This document shows, piece by piece, positions 22,782 through 33,479 of a DNA stretch of 64,000 bases (positions within the stretch are counted from its first letter, which is position 1; the number at the start of each line of letters is the position of its first letter). This stretch comes from Coffea arabica (lineage: Eukaryota; Streptophyta; Magnoliopsida; Gentianales; Rubiaceae), in NCBI RefSeq assembly GCF_036785885.1, contig NC_092320.1:22879557-22943556 (forward strand). Reading direction: 5' to 3'. The position numbers were made by a program, and so were the translations under genes. The notes under the pieces were generated by a model. That model was not told where the DNA came from. It made no database searches and saw nothing but the letters and a program-made list of their open reading frames with translations.

Positions 22782-23044
22782 CAATGTTTTTAAACCCAAA
22801 CAAGAGAGTGAACCGAATAACCTTTCGGTTCACGGTTCAATCGGTTCAACCGAGTTCAAAGGTTTAATAATTTGTTATTCATTTTAGTATTAAGAATTTT
22901 GAACAAAACTAAAATATTTATTTTAGAAAATAAAAATTTAATAAAAATCGGAACCTTCCGGTGTTTACCGGTTTTTGACCGGTTCAATTAATTCTTTGGT
23001 TTTTTAATTGAATCGATCGGCCCAGTCCGGTTTTCAAAACATTG
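22782..23044. mobile_element. hAT-like MITE with CAATGTTTT termini
   Basis: 263 bp. The left end CAATGTTTTTAAACC and right end GGTTTTCAAAACATTG are inverted repeats. The flanks TTTAGCAT (22774-22781) and GTTAGCAT (23045-23052) give an 8-bp target duplication with one mismatch. CAATG fits the hAT YARNG terminus. The interior is rich in ACCGGTT-type blocks. Confidence 0.82.
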
Positions 23045-23052
23045 GTTAGCAT

Positions 23053-24295
23053 ATATCATTCCTATTTCCTCTCCTATAGTTTTTCTAACTCATTCTTGCG
23101 GTATATATGATTGTATTATATCCTAAAATTTTGCTTTATATTCCTATACAATTAGGATAGAATTAGTGTTGTAAGATTATGATAAAATCAATGATTGTTT
23201 GTACAATTTTGAATCAACGTTGTATTACAGTATGCCGGGCTAAAATTTTGCTATTATCTTTGTATATATTGTTGGTTATATTTCACACCTAATCATTGAT
23301 TAATAAAAAACAGCCACAATAAGTGGACATTTTGAAACTATAGGGGAGCCAGCTGACTTTTAGCAAAACTACAGGGGGATTTTCTATATTTTATCCTTTT
23401 AAGTATTGTAATTTTGATGATTAGCAAGCAACAATATGAAGTACTAATCGTTTTGAATGTTTAATTGATATATAATGAATCATAAGGGAAATACTAAATC
23501 AGTAAATATACATCCACACCGTTTAGAAGTCGTGAACACATTTAATATGTAGATTTATGATGAATGGATGTGAATTTAGTCCCTCCCCCACTATGAACTG
23601 TATCCATACATGAATGTGTTGTCACAATATTTTCCTATTTCTTTGGTAAGACTTGTTCAAATCATATAGTTATTATATCCGGCCAAGTAACGCACGTGGC
23701 AAAGAGATTGCGTCAATAAGTCTCTAGTTTAATCGGTGAGTAGGTTATAGAACTAGTGAATCACTAAAATAAAATTTAATAAGTGCATGTGATATATTAA
23801 TTATTTGAGTATATGTATAATTCATAAATAAAGTACTTTTAAATATTAATTGTAGTATTTAGAAAGATATATTCAATTTCATTTTATCATACTTTTATGA
23901 ATTTAGATCATGCCGTCAAAGATTCAAAAAAATACCATTTTGTTTAGTAATATAACAAGCGTTTAAGGAGAGAGTATTATTTTATTTTTCTAAAATAAAA
24001 TATATCTTTAAATGCTTAATTATTGTTATATGACGATACCATTTTTAGTTTGGAAGTTGAAGTTATTAGTCATAGAATAAGAGAGTAAATAAATATATTT
24101 AAAAAAACTTAACCAACAAATAAAGACTTAGCCTAATGACAAAGCATGTTGCACATATAGAGGGAGGTCCAAAATTCAAATCATGCAAAACATCTACATT
24201 TTGGTCTAAAAACAAAGACACACTGGGGTCATTCAAAACTAAAGTTTCAGGTTGGACTGGTCTAAAAACTTAAACCCACTAAGTGGTCTAAGTCA
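23053..24295. other. Gene-free AT-rich stretch
   Basis: No gene recognised. Only scattered AT-rich sequence without clear repeats or motifs. Confidence 0.5.
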
Positions 24296-24303
24296 TTCAA
24301 AAC

Positions 24304-24988
24304 CAACGTTGTTAGACCCGAATCGGCTTATCGATTCGACCGGTCCGATGGTGAACTGGTTTTTTTTTTTTTTAGAATTGGTTTGTAGCACAAAATCGTT
24401 TTGATAAAAAATTATAAAAAATCAGTTAAACTAGTGACTCGATCCGACTTGTTGACCTAGCTTTCAAACTTTTCTTTATTCTTTTTTCCAAATATAATTT
24501 GAGTTACCTAAATTGTAATACTTTCATTTATTAATAGGAATAAGAAAATGATGTCATTCACTTAGTGTAAATATCAAAATCACTCGTTTTATTGAATGAT
24601 CTCTAAATCAAGATGTTTTCATCCCTATGATCTTATCAATTTAGCATTAGTGATTCCAACTTGAATTAATTTTTTTAATTTGGTTTTCAAAGTAGTTTTG
24701 GAAAATGGACATCTTTTAGCAATAAATTTACATTTTTATATATGATTATTAGGTGTATATTTGATAGCAAGTCTAATATTTTTGAAACATTTTCTATGAT
24801 TGGCAAATATAACAAAGAACTTAATTTCAATATTTCTAAATTTATAAAAAAATATAAAATAATTATGACATCATGCCAGTGTCAGTAGTGTCAGTAGGCT
24901 TTTGAGAACGGTCCGACTGATTCGATTAGTTGACTCCTGACCCAGTAGTTTAGCTGAGTCGTCATCCGGTCCGAGTTTAATAACATTG
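24304..24988. mobile_element. hAT-like MITE, longer relative of the CAATGTT family
   Basis: 685 bp. The left end CAACGTTGTTAGACCCGA and right end TCGGTCCGAGTTTAATAACATTG-type sequence are inverted repeats with a few mismatches. The flanks TTCAAAAC (24296-24303) and TTCAAAAT (24989-24996) are an 8-bp duplication with one mismatch. No coding capacity. A related end-like sequence (GTGTTTAATAACTATAATTC) lies near 25142, so it may be nested in another relative. Confidence 0.75.
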
Positions 24989-25343
24989 TTCAAAATTGGA
25001 ATTTCAATTGGACTAATGAGTCAAACAGGTTCTACTGAGTTCGACCAAGCCGTTTCCTTAATTGGTCAGAATTGCAGCTCGGTGTGACCTAGTGGCCGGT
25101 TCATCAAACCAAGCGGTTCGATTGGTGGGACTGATTGAGTCGTGTTTAATAACTATAATTCAAACTGTACCTGAAGTTTGGTACATTATTTTGATCATTT
25201 TAAGTATCATTGGTTTCCTAAGATGGTGCCATGTGAATGTTTACCTTGTCGTATCATTGTACATTAATTTTTACGCGGTCAGATTAGTTAATCTTATATT
25301 TCAGACAAGATGGGATTGTCTTACTTCATTAAGTGAGTATTAA

Positions 25344-28251
25344 CTAGGGAGGGATAGCCCGCGCGATGCGCGGGAATTTGGTGCTTGTTATTCAAGATAA
25401 TTAATAATTATTGTTTAATATTTTGTAGTATAGGAACTGAAGTATGATGATTTTATCATGTGATTTTAACAGAAAAATCATAAGTTACATAGTAAGTCAA
25501 TAAAATAATGTGCAATGAAACATCCTTATCCTTATACTATATAAGAATCTGTTGTAATCAAAGGTTATGTATGAATTTCAATCGCAAAGATAAAGGTAGT
25601 TTGAAAATGTAAGAATGTTTGAATTGCAATTGAAAAGTATCCAAAAGTATCTTTTAAAACTTATCCAAGATGATAAAACTTTTTAAAGTATTAATTGGAC
25701 CCCTCATCTCTCGAATCTATATATGTTCGTGAAAGATCCCTCAAGCAATGCTTCTGATTTCTCCCTTGACTTAAGCTCAACCTGAATTATCAAGTCAAGT
25801 TTATCCATCAATCACTTTGCGTCCAACCTAGTCTAAAATAATTTTATTTTAGACTAACTATTTATATAATTTGGTGGGCATAATACGACTTAATCACATG
25901 TTTCTTATAGAGATAATAATGCCAAAAAATGATAGATAGATAAGAAATTTAAGTGGACTTTTGCAAAGATTTGTAGAAACTATTTAGATTTGGTGTTTTT
26001 TGCTAGGGGCATTTCTTTATAATCTCATAAATAAGTTCAAATCTGCATTATTGTTAAAGATCTGATTTGAAACTATCTTGATTATAAAAAATTGGTGCAA
26101 ATAATATTTTCTAAATTTGAAATTGTAGAAAATGTTAACTAAAATCAAAAGAAATTCCTCATATGAATTCGAATTGCAAACTATAGGTAGAAACTGCTTA
26201 ATGATATTTTCCAATGTTTACTTGTATGAGTATCCAATATAGCAACTCTACTTAATTGACTCGTTTGAACTAGGGATAATAGTTGCTTCAATCAAATCAA
26301 GAAACATTATTTATCATTGTACATCATACAATTATGAGTAAATGAATTAATACAATGCAATCAAAATGGTGTTGTAGCTAAAGCATTTAAACTCATCAAG
26401 TTCCACTACAAATTCTTTTAGATAGCATAAAAAGCAAATTTTTTGTATTTGAAACCATATAAACAGTAGAATACAAGAACGAGATCATAACATGGAAAGC
26501 AAATAGAGTGCAAATGACATCTTAATACTATGTAGCATGATTAATTTTCTTTTTTAGTTTCAATAAAGTACAAAATTCTAAGTTAATAAATTTTACAATC
26601 ATAAAATTTCCAATTAAAATAGACACAAGCTGAATTTCAAATCATATTACATGAAAAAATAACTACTTGAACCATACTTTATCCATTATATAAAATGCCA
26701 TAATAATTTTGTTCAACCATCAAAAAATTTGGCAAGCATTAAACTATTGGCGGAATCACCAAGCCTTGACTCCATCCCTTCTTGCTATACTTATTGCAAC
26801 ACCCACACCCATAAGCCTATTGCCTCAGACCCTCAAGTTTCAATCGCTTTCATCGATTTTTCATACCTTAGTTTCAACAATACTGATTAGCGTCTTCAAG
26901 CAATTTGAGACCTTAGAAGAAAATGTCAAAAATAACTAACTGCCGAATCATACCCTTTTCTTCTTTTTATTTCCACTTGGGAATTTGGATTCCTAGCTAC
27001 TTGATAACAGCAAGACACTGGAAATTCTGGAAATTCAGACTCCTTTCTTTCGAGAACTATCAAAATATATCATGTTTCTGCATGGTTGAGTTTGAGTGAT
27101 ATATAGTATGCGATGATATTTGTAGGTGGTGAATCATGACATACCAGAAATTTTTTTTTTTTGGTAAAATAAAGGTGCATTAAAACAAAGTCAAAGTCTA
27201 TAGAGTAATAGTTAAAGTATAGTCATCTGTGTGTTGCTGACACCCTTTTAAGTCTTGCAAAAGTAAGGGAAGGACAAAATCAGGATAGGATTAAAAAAAT
27301 ATGGAGTCTTCATTGCTGCTTCTTCCCCAGTTCGCTAGCATGTCTGCATATTTGTTTGCTTCGTGATAGTTATGGTAAAAACATAACTGCTGGAATGTAG
27401 TCAACAGATTCCTGGAGTCGAGAACAATAGGAGAAAGTTCATGAGAAATAAGGTTATTTGACTTAAATAAAGAGATAATACCTTGGCCAAGGAGGAGAAG
27501 ATGATAAAATTGCTTTTCTGATTATTTTAGAAAGTGACAGCATTATCTCAAATGGTACTTTGACCAGAGACAGAATCTCTGGATCTACTAAGGAAAACAA
27601 TACAATTAGTCAGTTTTTGGAATTAGAAGTATCAAAAAGCAAACTATATGGAGTTCTTGAATAAACCAATCATCAGAAAAAAAAAACTACATTCGAAGAA
27701 AACAAATCCAAAGAACTCACCTCAATTTAAAGGAAAAGTTATGCCTTCCACCAAATATTTAATAACCATAATAAAATCAAAGAGGTGAAACGGAAAAAGA
27801 AGAAAGGGTATCGGCTAAACATGGGCGCATAAATATGATAATGATTGTTCAGATAATAATTAGGTTAATTAATTGTAATTAAAATCCAATTATGTAAACA
27901 TCCAACTAATTCCTTAACGGATGAGAAAGGTTTTAGGAAATTGGAAGGCTTGGATGTTAGTATAATAAATGATTAAAAGGGCTTTTATGTAATTCTATCA
28001 AAACACAAGCTTAATTCAGTTGTACTTGATACTTAACTTGGCACCAAACATTGTAATCTACCAAACCTGCCCCTAACCTTAAATGTCTGAAAGGTTATAT
28101 AAGTAATTATAGCGAAATTAAAGCTGTAATAAGTTGTACTCAATACTCCAATTGCACTTCAAACACTCTCACATTCCTAAAATAGCACCACCCCTGCGAT
28201 TGAAATCTAAAAACCGTCTTTGTCCTAAACTCGTTCTTATATAGTATAAGG
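25344..28251 (-). mobile_element. Non-autonomous Helitron (minus orientation)
   Basis: Read on the minus strand it starts TCCTTATACTATATAAGAAC (ending at plus 28251). It ends with a GC hairpin CCCGCGCATCGCGCGGG (plus 25357-25373), about ten bases, then CTAG at plus 25344-25347. These are the TC start, 3' hairpin and CTRR end of plant Helitrons. The next base on the minus strand is T, as expected; the 5' flank is T rather than the usual A. No target duplication, which is normal. No RepHel helicase is encoded. The paralogous region near 22170 preserves the empty site, confirming both ends. A second Helitron-type 5' end in plus orientation lies at 25529. Confidence 0.88.
27149..27550 (-). pseudogene. 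LINE 3' fragment (RNase H tail and poly-A) inside the Helitron
   Basis: On the minus strand the frame gives FYHNYHEANKYADMLANWG (about 27330-27390), the conserved end of the plant LINE RNase H-like domain. It is preceded by IVLDSRNLL and followed by PYPDFVLPLLLQDLKG. The fragment ends in an A-run (plus T-run at 27150-27161). It was either inserted into the Helitron or captured by it. It is non-functional. Confidence 0.7.
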
Positions 28252-28605
28252 AAGTAAACTGAAAGAGTATTAGGTAATTCTTTACATTTTATGAAAAAGC
28301 TTGGCTCTTGCTTCGAGTTGACAAAATACTATATTGTTGTAGTATTTTAATAAAATAATTAAATTTTCAATTAAATGTGCATGTTATAAGGGAAATAAAC
28401 TGGTAAAACTTTCTGAAATTTATAGGTGTTTGAATGGTTTTTACTAAAGATTTATTGTATGAAATTATGGCTTTTCAATTACATTGAGGTTTTGTAACTT
28501 ACAATTCAAATTTGGATTGAATGAGTATTGACCAAAGAATTATTATGTGAAATTATGATTTTTTAATTACAATAAGTTTTTGTAACCTACAATACAAATT
28601 TCAAT

Positions 28606-28776
28606 GAGTTTGTTTGGATAAGAATTTATTTGGATGATTTATTTGATCCAGTTACTGTAGCATTTTTTGTGATGTGATGTATGTGAGATAAAAAGGTAAT
28701 TGGGAATTGTGTATGTGATGTAAGCAAAACAAAATCTGAAATAAATCTTGCAAACTTTCTTTGTCCAAACAAACTC
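28606..28776. mobile_element. Short inverted-repeat MITE (GAGTTTGTTTGGA family)
   Basis: 171 bp with perfect 13-bp ends GAGTTTGTTTGGA and TCCAAACAAACTC. The interior has ACTGTAGCA and GTGAGATAAAAAGGT, shared with related copies near 44240-44456, 50650-50795 and 58228-58320. The target duplication is unclear, possibly AAT. Confidence 0.72.
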
Positions 28777-29740
28777 AATGTGTTTTGAATGGCCAATAAT
28801 TTCAGCATTTACTTGGTGTCTTATTAGTAGTGTAGGTTATGTTTTTCTAATTTTTCTTCACCTATAAATATGCATAGTTGGGATGAAAAAAATACTACTA
28901 CAACAACTTATGTCTTTTGAGCCTAAATTCACTATTTTCTATCTCATAGTTAGACAAGAAACAAAAGTTGTTTGTAGAGCTATACTCTTCTAGCTGTGCA
29001 GTCTATAGAAAGTGTTAGTAAATGTGGTTGGACTACTGTATCTTGGGTGTAACAAGTTAGAGAACCTGCTGCACCGGAGTTGATTCTTTGGCAGAGGTTT
29101 AAATCACCTTAAAGAGAGCAAGATACTCATGCCTCAACCCTCCACACTTGAGTATTAATATATTGTTATTGTCTAATCCTTTTTTTTTTTTGCATATTTG
29201 TTTTTATTTTTTGTTCCAGGTGAACAACATATATTTATTTCTAAGTTCAGCAATACCAAAGGAAGTACTTCCAACCCGAAAAGACACAACTTATCCCACC
29301 TCATTCCCTTAGTGTTAGTTTCCATGAAATGCCTATGCCACTAAGAATTGTAGTTAAATGAAATGCCTGGCCAATTTCATACATTTTTGTAGGGTTATGC
29401 CCTGTTTCTGTCTTTCGTATAAAAAGCATGGTCAGTCGACTTAAACCTTTAGACCTTAGTTCGCTAGTTTTGTAACTGGAGAACGTACATGGTCACTATC
29501 AGCTGATAACTTTGGGTGGAGGATCCAAAATTATTCATTAATCTCAAAGAGCTCAACTTTCGAAAGCTCGACCCTAGCTGGAATAGAGGAACAAATCCTG
29601 AAGAATGCAAGAGAGTTGTTCTGTTTCAAACAATTAATCGCTCCTCCATTCATCAACAGTAATTCATCTGGAATAAGTACCTGTATAAGGTACACTGTTA
29701 AAATATCTCCTCTTCCTATGTTTTTGAAATTTCATTTAAA

Positions 29741-30457
29741 ATAGTGATCTTGATTTCTTAAGAATCTTCTTTTGTTTTCTGATTGGGCTGAATGATTTCA
29801 TAAAAATCTAAAAAGATATGGTCGGATGTTTTCCTCGTCGTGACAGTATTAAAATTACTATTATCGTATTCATGCTGTTCTTTGAAGTTCATTGTAGTTT
29901 GTTATCCTAAGTATTGGGTTTAGGACAAGTATTAAAAGTCATACGTATTTTAATCCTTTTTTTTTTTACAAAATTTGCCATTAAATAACATTTTTTAACA
30001 CAGAATGATTAAATAACATTTGTTAAGAAGTTGCTTTGTCATTTTTTATTAGTTAATCTAGTCTACATTATTTATTCCTAATAAAAGTTTGACTACTTCA
30101 GAGGGGTGAAACTAACATGAAACTAAAGTTTTGAGGGGAAAAATGAAAGTTGACTTTATTGGCTTTGGCCACAGGGACCAATTAAAGCCAAATTCATAAA
30201 TTTTTATAACCTAACAGGTATTCTGAAATTTGAAGGACCATATAGGACCATTGGTGAGGGCTGTTGGAGTAATTTATCCCCATATATTTGGCTTCTTTTT
30301 ATACTTTTTTTATTGGAAGAGAATCTCCCTACTTAATACTTACCCTCTAATGCTTCGAACCTGTAGCCTCTATGTTATAGGTGAAGTTTTTTTTTTAATT
30401 AATTAGACCACACTTAGTTTGTCAGTTAGACCACACAGGAACCTGTAGAGGAAATCG
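29741..30457. other. Gene-free stretch upstream of an NLR remnant
   Basis: AT-rich DNA with no recognised gene. It may include the old promoter of the resistance-gene remnant that follows; I could not place a TATA box or leader. Confidence 0.4.
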
Positions 30458-30840
30458 ATGGACTTCATCGTTACCGTTATAGGACAATTTTCCCCTACAA
30501 TATTGGAAATGTACTCTTACCATCGAAGTTATGAGACCAATATCAGAAAATTCGAAGAAAAAGTTGAAGATTTAGTAGCAGGAAATGAAGGGGTAATACG
30601 TGCAGACGAATGCATTGCAGATGGAAGAAGGTTTCTTGAAGATGGGAATGACGAAAACCAAATGCATTTAAATTGGTTATTTCCAGGATTTAGATCTCGT
30701 TGCCATCGAAGCAAGGATCCCGAGGAGAAGGCAGAAGATGAGAAGAGGCCCTTAGTCGCCTAAATATTGGAAATTTTAACAGGGTGTCCATCCAAGGGCC
30801 TAAGGTACCTAACAACCTCTTCATGATTTCTGCAAGAGAT
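30458..30840 (+). pseudogene. N-terminal fragment of a CC-NBS-LRR resistance gene
   Basis: NLR proteins are intracellular immune receptors. The ORF 30458-30763 (MDFIVTVIGQFSP...) resembles the coiled-coil start of RPS2/RPS5-type NLRs: YETNIRKFEEKVEDLVAG, a variable helix, then LNWLFPGFRSRCHRSKDPEE, which corresponds to the usual CPN(L/W)xSRYxLSxxAK segment. After a TAA at 30761-30763, a shifted frame continues in similar style (NFNRVSIQGPKVP, to about 30825). No P-loop, NB-ARC or LRR follows, so only the CC domain survives. Truncation and frameshift make it non-functional as a receptor; a CC-only product is possible but unsupported. Confidence 0.65.
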
Positions 30841-31499
30841 CTCACAATTAGGTGGGTTGAGGGCAAAAGATATTGGGAATTGTGTCAGTTAGAGATTCAA
30901 GGTAAATGAATACTTGTCCAAAAACAATTTCCATCTCTTTCAAACCTCACTTTTTTTTTTCTTTTGAACCTCACTTATTACAGAATCACTCTTTAAAAAA
31001 TTGAACTAGTAAAAAACTTAAAAAGGGCCTAATTCTAGTTGTTTTAACTAGTTTAACTTATTTTAGACCTATAATCCATCCAAATCTACTCAAGGATGCA
31101 GTAAAAGTTCTACATCCAACACTTCCCCTTGCTACTTTAGTTGCAGTTTGGCAAATGTCTTTTTTAAGTCTTCAAATTTGGCTTTGGATGTCTATAAGTG
31201 AGAATTTCCAAAGCAATCTCACCATTCTCGAGTTTTTCGAACTATATAACACATAGTTTTAAAAGTTTAGTCCTAGAAATGTCGTTATTGTCATCATATG
31301 ATTGATCCAAATTATTACCTTGAAAGCAGTACATAACAACCTTTTGAGCCAAACTCTAACAGACAAGATTTAGTGGCATATTAATTTTACAACTTTGATG
31401 TTTTCAAGACTTGTATTATTAGCAACGAAATTTGTATAAAATGTGAATTTATGATGAAAAGGGTGTTAGCATATCTACACCTTGATATATAACGGACTA
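30841..31499. other. Gene-free stretch between the NLR remnant and the CACTA element
   Basis: No gene seen. I looked for a CACTACAAGAAA terminus here, because the CACTA element should end nearby, and found none. Its left end is probably deleted. Confidence 0.45.
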
Positions 31500-32450
31500 A
31501 TTAGTCCTGTTCGCCCTGTTCCCTGAGGTTCACATGATCTTTTCGCCCTGTTCGATGTGGCATCTTTTGTTTTTTTCGATTCTTGCTATTAATCTTGCTT
31601 TGCTTCTAATTATGTACAAAACAGAAAAAGGTAGTTAACAACACATCAAAATCATAATAGCACTAGAATTTAATTCAAAAGCAAAAGAGATGTGACAATA
31701 AATACATGCCTTGACATCTTCTGAGCTCCAATAATCAACCAAAATAGGCCATTGATCCTCCTCAACTCTTGCAGGACAGTGTGCTAATAGCCATGACCTG
31801 TGCCTCCTATAAGGAGTGAAATACATGCTCTTGACTTTTGATTTCCAATTTCTCCACAATTTGCTGACCCTTATCATTTGTACTTTCTTGCATGTATCAT
31901 CAATATTTGTATTTCTCTACCAAAAATTACAAAACAAAAGTTTAAACATTCACAAGCTACAAGATTGTATGAAATAAAAAGAAAAAAAATGTTGCTAACT
32001 TTGATAGTGAGTCAAAATACCTTAATATCTTCCCAAAATCTCTCCTTAGATCCTTCAGGCATGGCTCTCCAATCTGTGTACGTGAGTGGTAATTTATTAC
32101 CATCCTTTACTAAGATTCCTACTTGACTTATATACTGTGTAGCATTAGGACCAATTACTTGGCCCCGTGATTTCCAAACTAACTCTAATTTCTTTCCACC
32201 ACCCCAACCAGCACTTCGTCTGGCTAGTCCTCTACCACTATTGTCTCCTGTGTACAAAAAACACATACACATACAAAAGAAGAAATTGTGATTCATATAA
32301 TTTTTTTTATAAATATTATACAAAGCTTATAATAAGGAATGCTAGACTCAAAACTATTTGTGGTAATATTTTCTTTTCCAACCGACCTTCTTCACTAGAA
32401 TCATCATCATCAAAAGTACCATCAAAGACATCCTCTATGTCTTCTGAATC

Positions 32451-33423
32451 TGTTGACCTTGGTCGATCAATCCTTGGTTTTGATGATTAACAAACCAAAA
32501 TGTAGATTTGGGCTAATGTTTTTATGTGAGTAATTTGTTAGAACAGATTCTTGTGGCATAAAAGAAGAAGCAAAAACAGGGCACTCATGTCGGACGCTAT
32601 CGGACGTCCGAAAGGATGAAGAACATCAAGAAGTAAACTCTGTCGGACGCTCGTGAGGAAGCATCGGACGTCCGGAAGGATCGGACGCACGCCTCGGACG
32701 CACATCGATCGCATCGGACGTCCGAGAAATTTCGCAAATATTTGATGACTCTCTGCCTACGTTCGGACGCAGGGTTCGGACGTCCGACAGGTGGTTTGGA
32801 CGCAGGGTTCGGACGTCCGACAGGAGGTCTCGGACGTCCGACAGGCCAACGGCTAGTTTTGACAGCATTTAATATTTGACCGTTGGAGAGCCTTTTGAAG
32901 CCATTTCTCACCTTCTATAAACACCCCAAAGCACAAGAAGACAAGAGACTTTTGCCAACACAAAATACAAGCTTACAAGTGAGATTTTTGAGTAGAAAGA
33001 TTCTTTGTTGGTTGTATAAGGGGTTGGGAAAGTTGGGTTGTGAGGTTGCTCAAGTGAAAACCTTGGTGAAGGTGAACCTATCACTTGGAGTGGTAAAACC
33101 TTGGTGAAGGCTGCCTCATTTGTATAAAATAGTTCTTAATTGGGTGAGTGATCTTTCAAGTGTAGATTGTTGAGGGTTAACTAGAATTGTTGTAAAACTC
33201 CTTGGCTCAACCAAAGAGTGTTTGGGGTGAGGAAGGAGTGAACCTTCACTTGTACATCTTGGTTAGCATCGCCATCTATTGAAGAGGCTATTGGATTGAT
33301 ATTTGGTTTGCATTTCTTATCTTTTCTCTTTAATTAAGTTTTCTTTATTGTGCTTAAATTTGATATATCTTTGTGCATCATTGTGATATTGTTTGTACTC
33401 ATTGGGTTGCACCAGGCCTTACA
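32451..33423 (+). repeat. 5' LTR of element B
   Basis: Contains about ten TCGGACGC or TCGGACGTCCGA motifs between 32590 and 32840. CCAACGGCTA (32846-32855) and TGACCGTTGGA (32877-32887) follow, then TATAAACA at 32926. It carries one extra 33-bp unit near 32790-32822 that the 3' LTR lacks. Confidence 0.9.
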
Positions 33424-33479
33424 ATTGGTATCAGAGCTTGGTCTCTTTTGATCAAGCTTAACCGCTTAGAGTAAAGATC

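Larger units (their letters stand above)
25260..29740. repeat. Segmental duplication, copy 2 (opened by a Helitron and a second ~0.9-kb insert)
   Basis: Homologous to 22074-22770 in three blocks: 25260-25343, 28252-28322 and 29228-29740. The first gap is exactly the Helitron. The second (28323-29227, ~905 bp) is absent from copy 1 and contains a 171-bp inverted-repeat element; its remaining origin is unknown. Confidence 0.78.

Noticed and set aside
24121..24180. Second tRNA/SINE-like stretch
   Set aside because: Matches to pol III boxes are too weak and the folding is unsupported.
26709..26939. 76-codon plus-strand open frame inside the Helitron
   Set aside because: No recognisable domain, AT-driven composition, no related open frame elsewhere.
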